Notes under the pieces: generated by a model
The model's input: the letters and a program-made list of their open reading frames with translations, nothing else
What the model was told of the DNA's origin: nothing
Databases searched by the model: none
Assembly (NCBI GenBank): GCA_008360955.1
Contig: LUCM01004989.1
Location: 1-64,000 of the forward strand
Direction: 5' to 3'
Length of the DNA: 64,000 nucleotides
Source: Fasciolopsis buskii
Taxonomy: Eukaryota; Platyhelminthes; Trematoda; Plagiorchiida; Fasciolidae
Program-made: the position numbers and the translations under genes
Shown: piece after piece, positions 32,101-44,199 of the stretch
How positions within the stretch are numbered: position 1 is the stretch's first letter
Layout of the letters: each line of letters begins with the position of its first letter

Positions 32101-32448
32101 AGTTGAAAAAGTTGGAGGAGGGCATTGCAAGGTATACTACTGAGGGCTTTTGCGAGGTGAACGAATGTGATGTTTGAAAACCGTCACACGCAGAAATGAT
32201 TCTATGCGAGACATGCTTGGAAGGGGGCCGTGGTGGCCTGCGGGCTTAATACCGTCGTCGCGCGCAGGCCAATTGACTCGTTCTGAAACGCACTGAAATA
32301 CCTTGTTCGGGATGCTAATTAGGCCAGTGAGCCATTGTCTATCCAGCTGAAGGCGGCCCCACGTCTTGATTACGTGCCTGATGATGGCTTGCTTTCAGGA
32401 AACCGGTAAGTCAATCGTTAGAATAGAATCCAACCGCGACTTGCAAAT
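29101..32448. other. Anonymous stretch, possibly the 5' part of the CR1-like LINE
   Basis: This region is pyrimidine-rich on the plus strand, like the LINE beside it. Minus-strand frames near 30480-30340 contain clustered Cys/His residues (CHVACCQCEQM, CQRC) that could be a broken PHD-like finger of a CR1 ORF1; this is weak. Two long overlapping open frames, 31229-31813 (+, hydrophobic, Phe/Leu-rich) and 31544-32059 (-), are unassigned. Confidence 0.3.
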
Positions 32449-32746
32449 GCAATCAAGGTTTAAACGACGTAAGGAGTGTATCGAAAAATCGATGCGCCAT
32501 GTATTGGTTTTTTTTATTGTGAATGATAAAATATTAATAACAAAGCGTTGTTGGTAGATGTAATGCGCCAACGTTTCGACTACCGTGGGTGGTCTTTCTC
32601 AAGGCAAGTTTTACAATCAAAGCATTTGATTGTAAAACTTGCCTTGAGAAAGACCACCCACGGTAGTCGAAACGTTGGTGCATTACATCTACCAACAAAG
32701 CTGTGTTATTAATATTATATCATTCACAATAAAGCAATCAAGGTTT
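32449..32746 (+). repeat. Palindromic foldback element with 13-bp target-site duplication
   Basis: Arms 32513-32619 and 32627-32733 are 107 nt each, about 95 percent complementary by eye, with a 7-nt loop AAGCATT. The direct repeat GCAATCAAGGTTT at 32449-32461 and 32734-32746 brackets a 272-bp element. A unique segment, 32462-32512 (ACGACGTAAGGAGTGTATCG), precedes the left arm. Each arm holds CGTTTCGACTACCGTGGGTG or its complement. A second copy lies at 8135-8392. Confidence 0.9.
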
Positions 32747-32796
32747 GTTTCAGACTTCGATGGCAGAATAAATCTTGGCAAATGGAGCTAAGCAGG

Positions 32797-33090
32797 GCTG
32801 GTAAATCGAATATTTCCTCGAAATTATTCACCACGTGATGTCATCGCTTAAATCACCGTTAGGAAAACATGGAAAAGCATTTTACAGCTGTTTCATCCTT
32901 GTTAGGAATCAGCACGCCCGAACAGGGATGTGAGCCCAGGATTAACGATGTTGAATCGGACGCCTTAACCATTACACAACCGCGTGGGCACTCAACTAGC
33001 CGATAAACTTCACCACACTGTGGGGTTTCACCTATCCATCACTGATTTGCATGACCACGGGCCGCTAACGCACAGCAAATGGCCCCTATT
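32797..33090 (-). mobile_element. tRNA-like SINE with degenerate hammerhead motif
   Basis: The reverse complement carries an A-box-like GTAATGGTTAAGGCGTC, a B-box-like GGCTCACATCC, and then GCTGATTCCTAACAAGGATG and AAACAGCTGT. It aligns with the 52 kb SINE from its leader (CAGTGATGGATAGGTG) to its tail (GGTGAATAATTTCGAGG). The hammerhead core has lost bases (CUGAUU instead of CUGAUGA), so self-cleavage is not expected. Confidence 0.75.
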
Positions 33091-33159
33091 GATAGATTAC
33101 TTCAGTTCGGGTGGTCTAAGTGAGGAGAAGGCTTTGAACATAACTTGCAGAGCTTGGCT

Positions 33160-33250
33160 GCTTGCTGTGTACTAGCAGTCCCGGGTTCGCATCTCAGTTC
33201 GGGTGCAGTTGGTAGGCACTGCTGATGATTTCTAACAAGGATTGAATGTT
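33160..33250 (+). mobile_element. Partial SINE, same family, opposite orientation
   Basis: GTCCCGGGTTCGCATCTCAG (B box) is followed by GGCACTGCTGATGATTTCTA and ACAAGGATTGAATG. The CUGAUGA box is intact, but the second core box reads UGAA instead of GAAA. With 32797-33090 it forms an inverted pair like that at 52 kb. Confidence 0.65.
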
Positions 33251-34058
33251 TCACAAATTCCTGCCGATTAAAATGATTGAACATTTAAAGCGGAATCAAG
33301 AAACAGGTGACGGACGTTTGCTGTTGGAGCAAAGGTTCCCGGGGTGCCATCTTCCGTTTTCAACGTTAAAGGTTCTTTCGCCATCGGCCTCATTCTGTGC
33401 ATGCAGGGAAATCGCAAGCAGATTCCAACGGGCACCAGTTGCGACTGCATGCTGTTGTCTGGTTAAATTGCCTCTAATTTTGGTGTTTCATAGGTCGCGC
33501 AAAAGTCTGAGCGCAACCTTCGTAGCAAATGGCCGGAAATAATACTCCGAAAACAGTATGGTGGCGGACTTCGTGAAACCACTGCCATACAAATGACCTT
33601 GAGGACTTATGCTTTGCATGTTTTGTTAGCACAGTGTCATCCTATCATTCTATCATCCGGCGAGTGTCAGCGCGCGGTTTAAAATTTTGATGAATTCGTT
33701 TTCCTGGTTTTAGACAGTTTATCTGCTTATCGCTTGGTAGATAAGCTTGCGTTTCGCTCAAAAAAATTCCAAAAATTTTTCTGCATATTGCCTGTGAGCC
33801 ACTATTGCCTCATCCACATAATCCGTTTTTCTCAATCGAATTAGTTTTTAGCGGCATGCCGCAGTCACACTATGTAAAAATTACTAATCTCCAATGTCAT
33901 CGAACCTTCGTCAAACCCCTCCTTAAACGACCTAGTTGGGGCTATCAGATTCATTGAATCACTGTCTTCTGAATCACTTAGACGTATCCGGAACAGTTAC
34001 AGTGGAATAATTTTCAATATTCCAGGCCACCAACCACTGGTTAAGGTCAAAGGAAACA
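33251..34058. other. Anonymous intergenic stretch
   Basis: No coding trace or repeat was recognised; the region is AT-rich with short homopolymers. Confidence 0.3.
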
Positions 34059-35136
34059 TTGAAAGCGTGTAACATGGATCCCCATTCCAGTCACTGTGTG
34101 CGTCCAAAAAAGATCCAACAAAAGTTCTGCCCGCTCCTGATGCAATCCCAAGACGAAAAAGTCGCCGGTGAATTCATCAGGAAGAAAAATGCCATCGCTT
34201 TAAATACCCTGTACAAATCTATAAGGATTGCGGAGGACAAAACACCGCTCCAACGTGAGGTACTTGATCTTCAAAAAAGGAGCATCCACGCCTCTCCCAG
34301 CGCGCAGAATATTAAGCCCCCCTGCTATCCTTCTACACCACCGAACCCATGTCCGCGATCACAAACCCCAACTCCCTCTTAAACATGAAGCTGACTTAGG
34401 TAAGTCACTCTCCTCACCTCCCATCTAACCTCCACGTAAAACACTGAACATTGAACGATCCACTTCAAAGTGCAAGCCCCCACTGCAGTCATTTACAACT
34501 CCAACTTCAAAATCCCAACGAAAATCTGCAAATGAGGCGGTTAGCATGGTTAGAGCTTTCAATCTGCCTACTCTAACCGCCAGCCCCAAAGCTGGTCCTA
34601 TTGTTCCTCTCACCCCTAGACCCCAACCTACCCAATACACCCCAAATTTGTCACAAAAATGGATGGTATCGGTGCTATCTGCGCTCAAGAGGCCACAACA
34701 CGTACCTCGTTTTACACAAATAAGAAAAGCTGACCTAAATTTCAGCACCGCTTTAGTAAATAAACCAACAGCCCCTGGAACTTTATACGCACCAAGATAT
34801 CGAAGGCAGACTAGATTCTTCAAGTCCTCTGGTTTCCACCTTTCACACCCCAAAACAGCTACCCAGTTTCCCTTACATGGAAAACTATTTGGCAAAACTC
34901 GTATCTTCCCTCCACCTCCCAGGGATATCGTCAGTTATCACTCCATCTCGCTGCACCTAACCTCACAGCAAACTAAATGGATGACACCCAACATACAACG
35001 GAACAAAGTGTGGTGCAAATCCGGAAACCATGTGAACTACTATAGTAGTCCTTTAACATCTCGCAAAACTTGCGAAAGTTTTGCTTACTTTAATCTCCCA
35101 TGGAATCACCATTACTACAAGCCGCATCGAAAATGA
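34059..35136 (+). other. Two consecutive open frames in a C-rich, G-poor stretch, LINE ORF1-like at best
   Basis: Frame 34059-34382 ends with ALNTLYKSIRIAEDKTPLQR then EVLDLQKR, which is reminiscent of the end of LINE ORF1 proteins (D-x-T-x-x-x-R, charged helix). Frame 34546-35136 (196 codons) is Pro/Thr/Ser-rich with no known motif. Plus-strand G is scarce here. The bias may by itself lengthen open frames. Confidence 0.3.
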
Positions 35137-38100
35137 TTTACTACCCATTAATAAATGGCACATAAACTAGCGGATGCAATTGTTACCTCACGAAAACGAC
35201 CCACCTGCAAACAAACGCAAAATCCTAGCTAGAACCCTCAAATTCAACTAAAGTTAGTCTCTCCCTCAGAGCCCTCAGGGATATGGGTTGGCATTACCCT
35301 AGCACTATTAACTTCGGACAAATGCCCTGACTCGAGTGAAAAGGCTGGAAAACTGAATGAGTTAACAAACCAAACGTTCGCAGATCTGAAAAGCAGGCTG
35401 TCACTTTTTAAGATATGTGTAGCGCTTATTCGTGATTATTGCCATCTCGTGTTCAGACTCGCCACAAAGTCGCACATTTGAGGTCGGGGACGTCCACTGC
35501 AACATTCGCCATCACCAAACCACAACAAACACCGCAAAATACCGCAACCGTATGCTTTATGATCAGATGGATCACAAACAGCCTTTCAATTTTTTACGTG
35601 ATTAACGTTGGTATAGTGTGCATCCCCGGACAACAGGTATGAATCACCTCTTTGTGTACCCTGCATTGCATAGAGCTCTCGGTCTTAGTCCTCAAGTGGA
35701 ATGTGGCCTACCGCAAACATTTCTCTGACACCAAACACTTCTCCTTGCAGCGCATTCTGCCCAGCATATACGGAAGATTTCTCCCACCCTCATCAACTGC
35801 AACATAATAATAGAAAGAGTAACAGCACAACATTTATTAAACATGCATGATCCACAAACCCCAATAGATTATGCTTGAGTCAGGCCCAAGGAATCAATTT
35901 CACGCAAATGATTTTAGACCTCACAGTCCTTTTCCTGAAAACTGATGTGCGTTGTTGTTTCAATAACAAAGGAGGTAAAATATGAAGGACAAAAATGCCT
36001 CGCCCTACTCACTCCAAAGTCTGGTCTGTAGTGCTCCAATAAGTCTTCTCAACTCCGTATCCATGCTGCACCTCGCATAATACCCTGACCCGATTATTGG
36101 TATTTTCTCCATCAACACGCAGCTGACGAATGCAGTACCTCCCACCTGCTCTTGCTTAACACTTCTGTAACATTAATGTCTATACATGTGCATGTCGTAT
36201 TCTCATTTGCGAACTTCCGTTTACCATTAATTTTTGCCAATTGCCACCCCTTTCCAGACTGATGCAACCGCAGGCCCATTCTACTATCCAAATTTTCATA
36301 ATTTAGTCCAGCATATCAGCAGACACCTAGTGCCAAGCCTCTAGAAACGCTGCCGCACGAACATTCAAAGTATTTATTCATAAGGCGAACCCATCACCGC
36401 ACTGACCACAGAACCCTTCTGTCCAGCCAAACGTTTGGAACTAACAATTATATTACCCGACCAACTTGCTGTCGCTTGTACTGAACTATTAACAAGTATA
36501 ACGAATGCAATCTGCTTTTCAGACCTTATCTCCGCTACATTTCTGCTTCTAATATATCAATTTCGATAGACTTGTACTGGTGAAACCATTCATGGAGACT
36601 TAAGTACCGTGTCAGTGTGCCTTACTTTCCCTGACTTACTTCTTTCATTTGCTTGGTCTTCGGTTCTTTTAAAGCCTTAAAACCTCAGAAGAATCGGCTT
36701 CATTGATTAGGTCACATTCCTGAACGTTTCCGTTTTAGAGCCTTACTCCTGTCCGCTTCGTGCGTTTGCACGCCTCCCAAACAAATAAACGGACACAAGA
36801 ATTCGTGCCTGACGTAAAGATTATCACATTGCGCTCAGCCAGTTAATGCAGGCGCTCGCTCTTACTTAAAAATTTACTGAGCACGCACCTTCAAATTTCC
36901 TGCATATCTGTGTAGAATATTGCTCCCAAATTCTGACCTTCCAGGTTGCTCCACACTTACCCCCAATGCAGTGGCGTATTGCCCGCCGCTACGGTTGGAA
37001 ACTGATAATATTGCCCATTCCCTTGTAGCTGTGAGCAGCTGGTGCCACATGTAAAACATTTAGGACAGGTATCTCGTCAACATTTCAAGGCACGCTACAT
37101 ATGCATTTATTATTTAAAGCAATACCAATAATAAAAACGCGTTCGCGTTCAGGCACCGAAATATAAAATACAACGAGAGGGAAAATGTCCAAAACGTGTG
37201 ACGCTCATAATGGAGACATCCAGTTAAATGGAATTTTTAAATCAAGTTCACCCAGTCGTGCACCTGTTCACCGATGTAATTGTCGCTTTAAGGTTCGGCA
37301 GGGAAAAGGAAACAAAATTGTCCAGCATGGTACAAAACCGGAATGAGCTTAAGGTGAACACAGCAAACCACGAGACAGAGGGACAAAAAATGTTTAAATG
37401 AAGTCCCTTCATGTAACGTTTGTACGATTAGTTGGCATTCAACCATAATGTGCCATACATGGCCGTCAAGAAGACGTAAATTGGTAGGAGAGTGTAAATC
37501 TGTTCAGCAAATAAAAAAGAGCTAGTCATTGCATAACGGTAAGAAATAACGACAATAGGGGTAGAATGACAGTTACCTGGAAGTCAAACGAGAATGCTTA
37601 AGAGAAGAACCAAGACCCAGTGGAATTTCCGATATTGTTCCAAGTTGAATTCTAGAGTGGACCACATTTTTGGATATATGGGGGAAAAAGGCAGTCTGCT
37701 ATATGCTAAGTACACCGGTGGTAGTTGCTGCGGATGACAGTGAGCCGGGCGCCCAACCCGTAAACGTTTTTGGCAGTTGAAGCCAGAAAGTGTGTGTAAC
37801 CTGCCAGCGGCTTCCACACATCGCTGCAACCGAGCTTCCAGCTTGATATGAGCCCGTCGAAGCGACGGATCTGTCAATTTCTAGAATATTACTATTATCA
37901 CCAGTGTGCAGGAGATGTTTGCGGAGATTATGTATACAGCTTTGGTTGGAAAACCCAGACAGCCTTCTCAAAGCTAGTCGTTCTGGGAGAGTTGGAACCG
38001 CGGCAGCCAGCATGTTATGGCATTACCAAAGCTCAGTCAGAATTGACAGTTCCAGGACTAGTATAAAAAAGGCTGTCGTCTGATTTTGTCACTAAATATG

Positions 38101-41100
38101 GATGAAGAAGCAGATAATCTTAGAACAAACATGGGGAGGAGAGAGAAATATCACCAAGGTAATTGGGGAAGAGGCGTCAAAGTCGCCAGTGGAATAGGCC
38201 GACCCTCATGGAGAAGAAAGATTTAAACCGCAACAACACGATATACTGGTGGTGAGCCGCCATTAACAGCCTGTTTGTCGGAATCCTTAGAGGACCATTC
38301 AGAGACCGTAACCAGTGGAAGTTGGCCTCGGTATCCTAAGTGATCAGTAGGTGCAGTCCATTGACCATAGGACGGAAGCTTTCCGTCCCCATCTATCTCC
38401 ACCTTCATCAGGCTCCCGCAGCTGGACGTATCACTGAAAGCATCATTGTTACTGTTCTGCAATTCTTACGGTAGAAAGTCTCCACGGCAACCACCGGAGA
38501 CGGCAATCCACCATACAGCGTACGCAGCGGACACGTAAAAGATAACTTGACATAATGTCGGTGCACCATCTAATCCACTTCCTCACTCTAATTACTTGCA
38601 GTTCCCGTTGTAATAATTTTTGCTTTCTATATATATCGGCCTCATTGTCTGGCTCAGGATGGCAAAGGCATCCCGAGCACAACTGCAACGTAAGCATAGG
38701 TTCTTGTTCCCTCAGACCCCTGGGCTCTAAAATCTCTGATGAGTACGGCAATCCTAAAAGAACACACGTTACTCAGTGTCTTCAATTCGAATGTTTACCT
38801 AATAACACTATCTATTTACGCCCATCAAGCGCGAGCCTTGGGCTTTACTAAAGGCCCGTGAAACATTAATTGCCCCCATTTGCTCGGTTCATTGTTCAAG
38901 GCACCAGTATTTACTCCACTGTCTAATCATCACAGATCCTAGTTAACTCGAAACCGAGCTGAGTCCACTGGCCGGAATAAAATGGCTTGGTCTTCCACCT
39001 TCGGGTGTCATAGCCTACCGTTCATCAAACAAGTCCGGCGAAATATCTTACCCATCGTTTCCGGAAGGATGTGATCGTTAGGCTTATCTACCGTCTTTAA
39101 GTAGCGTGGAATCACTGAGTAGCTCGTTCCTTACATAATAGGTGCTTCCTTAATTTTACTATCGCTTTCATCGTAAATCACCATCGAGAATATCGCCCCC
39201 CTTGTTTTCATTTCGGACGTACTTGTTTTTATTGCCGTTGCACCATGCTCGCTATCCGGGTTTTGGCTAAAACATCGTGTTTTATGCAGCCTGAAAGTAG
39301 ACTGACCCAAAAGTTGTGTGTGCGGTCGTATATGATCGGCTTCCCAGGCAAAGCCAAAGAAGAATACTGCTGTTGTTTCATGTAATCCACCAATGACAAC
39401 TTATGCCCCCTTATGCCAAGTATCCCTAGAAAAAGAAACCACATAAATTAATCCTTAACTATGACGTGCCATGAACAGATGAATTTTCACCATTATATAA
39501 TCTGACCTCGGGATTTAATGACCGTAGCTGCCAAGGGCAACACGTTAACCGGTAAACTCTGAAAAATACTCACATGATTCCTTGTCGAAAAAATGTCGTC
39601 ACCGCTGTCTGTCCACAGTAACTTTTCATTTGACATCAGGATTATTATTCTCCAACTAACTCTCAGTCACTTGAGTCCGGAGTGCCACAGACAGAAGAAA
39701 CAAACAAACCCCGTTTAAAACCGGATAACGAGCGTTTGACATTGCATCAAATGCACTGCACGCTCTTCATTTAATTGTTCGGAATTGGTAACTTTTCCAA
39801 GACCTCAAACAGTGGCTGTCGCAATTATTTAGGGTCGTTTGCCTCTTTCCTGTCTCTAAAACCCACCAGTGCCCGACGGAAATGCTCTTTGTTCCGGCGA
39901 AATATCCCAAGGGCACTCATATCCGAAGCTTATTCAGCTGGTAGACAAAATTGCACCTTGGTCCTGGAATGGACTGTTTCGATAAAGGGCGACAAACGAC
40001 AGCCTGATACAAGCCGGAGCAGCTGGGTGATCGTCTTCCACCAACGGAGCCGCTGTCCTTCTTGGGACTAATTTTCACAACTTATGATTCGAAGTTCGGA
40101 GACGAACCTCACCGTCCTCGTGGCACCCGCGGTCTACAAGAGTGGTTTGCCCCGTTCTAGACTTAACATGGGAAGCCTTCTCGCCCACGCGAGTCCAACA
40201 TTCTTCGGAGATAAACAAACTCCTGAATCGCACCCCATTAAATTCTATCAATCAAATTAGGCACGCAGACCTAACAAATTTCTAAGCTTTCCAAGCACTC
40301 ACCAACACGATTTAGGGCCCCTGCTTGTTAGAAGACACCTGACTCTCAACGTCCAAACGCTGATCTCTTGGCTTAAGACGCACCAAGTGAGACTTTTATG
40401 ATACCTCATCTGAAAGAATCGTTTGAGCAACAAGCAGTCAAAATCGTATCCCGAATCTAAAACACAACGGAGTCGGAAACTCAGACACTTCATCAAAACA
40501 TTCAACCGATTTGCAGGCGTAAACAATTCCCAAATTCGCTATCATAAATACTCGAAGTGACCGCCCACGTCAGTGTATATAAATGCGCCGGTGATTAATG
40601 CGCATTCCAGAACATTGACTGCCAGGCTCTGACAGTGATTAAACAAGCAAACGAACTAAAGAAAAGGTGGGATAAAGCAAAAAAGGCACTTGTATGACAG
40701 TTGTTTCACGATTTCTGGAGCAAAACGTTTTCAGAGGATTTTCCCAAGCCAAACTATATACCACCACCTCGTATAGGGTAAATGAGGGATACTTTTAATT
40801 TCGGCTTTCTCTCCTCACTAAGAGGACCTGACCAAGCACTGCAATCCCGCTGTAGACCATTCGGGACCCCTTTGGATAACATTAAGCGAGTCATTAAAGA
40901 ATGCACTGAAGATGTTTCGCTGAGCTAAAGATGTGCAGTCGTGAGTACCCAGCTTGAGAAAACACCGGCAAAAAACGGTGTCGGGTAAATGCTTTTAAGT
41001 GGCAAATACAACCAATCGACCCAGATTGGGATTACAACCATAAAATTTGTCGCAGTGCAAATTGGTTGATGCCCTCACGGTTCCGCTGGCTTTCATCACA

Positions 41101-42559
41101 GTGGATTTTCGAACATCTGTCTCCATATTATCCTCCATTGTGGACATAGGCTACTTCGGAAACCGTGACATGCTTTAAGTGGCCTATCTGGCAGTAAACT
41201 TTTGAATGGTACAATTATCCAGCGGAACTAATGTCAGAAACTTAGACACTCCGGGTGGGTTCCCTCATAGGCCAGGATTAGGTCAGATGATGAGAAACAG
41301 CTCAATTGGCTCAAGCTAGTGATATGGGCTAACGTACTGTCGGACCCTTTGGCATATCATTTATATAGCAGCTCAGAAACCGAAATAAGTTTTTGGATCA
41401 CTTTTTAGACATGTCAAATCATCTCTGTTGTTTTCCAGAACGATTTCTGTTGCTGTTTGAAAAATTGTGACCGGCAGTTCATTCACTCTACTGAACAAAA
41501 ATTGACATCACTTAATGTAGGAGAGGCAATTCCTTGTTATGTTACGCAACATGGTCCGACCTTGCAGTAAGGCATAAGTAAAGCGGTTGGAAGTCTTGCT
41601 TTATAAACATTAGATAAACTAGAGTACGCAGAGGAAGGTCCATGCAAACTAACCATGAGTTAGTATCGTTGATAATGCTCTACCACGGTGGTACCTAATT
41701 TCACTACATATTCTGCAATTCATTAAAATATTTGACATATGTTGTGTTCGAGTGCTTACCCGATAATCTGTGATACGTTCTCACATCCTTTTTGCTGAAA
41801 TGGTTCTTTACTGGATCCCATTTTCATCATACCCGTGGGTCATTTCCTCCTGTTTTTTGACCATTGACTCTTCCAAGGAGATATTCCGCATTTACGCTCG
41901 TTAGCCACACTAAAGCTTCCAAAAGTCCCTGTCGAATCTCCAGAGACCTTTGCTCCTTCAACGAAAACTTCCGAGTCTAATCAATTTTTCCCACATGTCT
42001 CAGCCTCCCTAACCTCAAGCAAACAAAGGGTTGGTTACTTCACTTTCTTACTGGCAGAATTCCCTCTGGAAGTGACGCTCAAGCTTGTGTTTAATACAGT
42101 ATGCTGGGTTTAAATGTTTGCATGTCAAAATAAACACGTCGGTCTTCCCAAAGGAATGGGCTGGTCTTAGACAAAAGGATTCATTGTGACGTTTTAGAAG
42201 ACCGCTTTGCTCTTTTGAGTCTCTCGACACTCGAAGGAATCACTAAACTAAAGTCACCGGATTCTGTAAGCGAAGGGCAGGCTCTCATATGTCGCAGTTG
42301 CTTACCTAAAGGGCCTTGATGTTCAGCGAATTATAATCGCGCTAAGAGTGTTATCACGGTGTGGTGTCCGTCAAAATACCCACAGCATGCTCAAGATTAA
42401 AGAATTCTGCGCTCTTTAGCCATGTTTTTCAAATTATTATCATATAAGAGACATTTTTTATCTTTCAGCTTTTTCTTCATTTATGAAGGAAGGAACAAAG
42501 TAGATCAGCTCTCAGGAAGAAGACCAGGGCCAGCAAAAAGCTGCCAAATGGGGAAGTTG
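35137..42559. other. Long stretch without recognised genes
   Basis: I scanned both strands by eye. Scattered open frames (37584-38013, 38449-38751, 39775-40071) have no known motif and no convincing splice context. 35140-36700 continues the G-poor plus-strand composition of the preceding stretch. Old, decayed retroelement sequence is the likeliest content. Confidence 0.3.
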
Positions 42560-42650
42560 ACCAGCGTTGAGACGATGCGGACCCGCAACCTTCACACACA
42601 GACGCCATGGCCTTATCTACTGTGCCACCGCCACTGCAAAAGATCGTTCA
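42560..42650 (-). mobile_element. tRNA-like SINE remnant
   Basis: The reverse complement shows GGTGGCACAGTAGATAAGGC, an A-box-like run, and later GGTTGCGGGTCCGCATCG, a B-box-like run, at tRNA-like spacing. There is no hammerhead box beside it. It is short and may be a different SINE family from the 52 kb one. Confidence 0.4.
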
Positions 42651-44199
42651 GAAAACCGATCATTGTAGCTTCACATTTATGACCCTCGCTGGTTAGAGTT
42701 TGGTCTCCCACCCGAAACCATTTCGCCCATTTAGAATGATGCGCGAATCCCGCTCGCAAAGCTGGCTCTCTACATTATAAAGTTTTGCTTTTCAAAGCTA
42801 AATCGGAATAACATTTTCGCTGCAATTTAGGTGGCAGTGGCGGGATTTAAGTAACGCCGTTAACAGAAGGATTTCGTTGGAAGATATGAAAGCCCCGGCA
42901 AACGGGACATTTTTGTAGTGAAAAGAAGTGGCAATATAAAACCTAGATGGTTCATAAAAAATTTTAACTAAATAATTGACAACTTTTCCTGATAGACGCT
43001 TTTAGATGGACGAATAACAATCAGTGAGTGGTTGACTGTTAGGAAAGTCGGATGTGAGTCACTACTCTGCAGTTACCAATATATAAGGCTTTTCACTACT
43101 CAACAACTGGTCCAGCTGCGATATCGCTTCCTTCATCAGGAAATAATTTTGGCGAATAACTTAGAGTCTACTCCGGAGAAACTATGGGACAAGTTGTACA
43201 ACAGATTTTGGTGAAAAGTATAAAGGTTCAAGATGCTGGTAGCGAGTGAATCCTTAAGTGCACCGTGAAGCCTAAAGGGCCTCGAGAGCTTCTTCTGGAG
43301 ATGGAGCACATTGCGTTTTATCCCGAGGGCCGCACCTGTCTCCTACTTGGCTGAAATGGAAAGGTAGGTATGAAAATTGTGAAGCGTATTTCTGAAAGGC
43401 GGGTTTTAAATCAGCCCCTGCTAAGAAATGTTACTTCCTAGGTGGTGCGGAATGTTGCGCTGTAGTGCATGCCGGGACCCACGTCTAGTGGCCGGCGAGG
43501 CGGATACACCAAGAACAGAAAACTAACAAGATTAAAAACTCAGTTTAGTATTAGATTTCAACGCAGTCCTCGATATGACCGGTCTTATCCCGCTGCTTTT
43601 AAAGCCCGCTATTTCCAGGCCCGAACTTGATCCCCGTAACTTATTCGCCGTCGCCATCTCCGTAAAAGCCAACGCTAAGATAACTTAAAGATATCGGCAC
43701 TTGACAAATTTTGCTGCTTTTTGGGATACAACCTTTTGCAGATCAGCTTTGTTGCCGAAAAGAGAAAATACTCCTGCCGGCCAGCTGGCAAAGGACAGCA
43801 TAAAATTAAGGCAGTTTCAAGTAGGCTGTCGGTGAAGGCAAACGCCGGAAGCACCTGTCTGTAGCCCAAATTTGCAGACCAAAACAATGTTCTGAGAGAA
43901 GATGGAACTTAGCCATTTACGCGAAGATGTATGCAAAGGCTCAGATCATATTAGATGCCAAAAATATCCCATGTGCGTTCATTTTGTGAAGTTTTGGCTA
44001 AAAATCTTTTCGGGGAGCGGAAGGAAGCCAGTACAGAAGAATGCACGTTAACACTGGAGAGGGGCATTCACCACAGTGGTGCTAATGGGTAGGGCTGACC
44101 GAGTGCTGGCCACCTGACCTGAAAACACGTTGAGGGGTGAATTCCGCAGGTGTGGTACGCCAACCAGCACACTTCTGCAGCCAAGCTGCACGCCTGATA
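42651..44199. other. Anonymous stretch
   Basis: No recognised coding sequence. From about 43800 the plus strand becomes G-rich, as in the adjoining CR1-like LINE, and may be its 3' flank. Confidence 0.25.

Noticed and set aside
34546..35136. 196-codon open frame
   Set aside because: Low-complexity Pro/Ser/Thr composition in a G-poor stretch; no motif supports calling a gene.
38735..38770. CTGATGAG box as another hammerhead
   Set aside because: No GAAA box or closing stems follow at the right distance.
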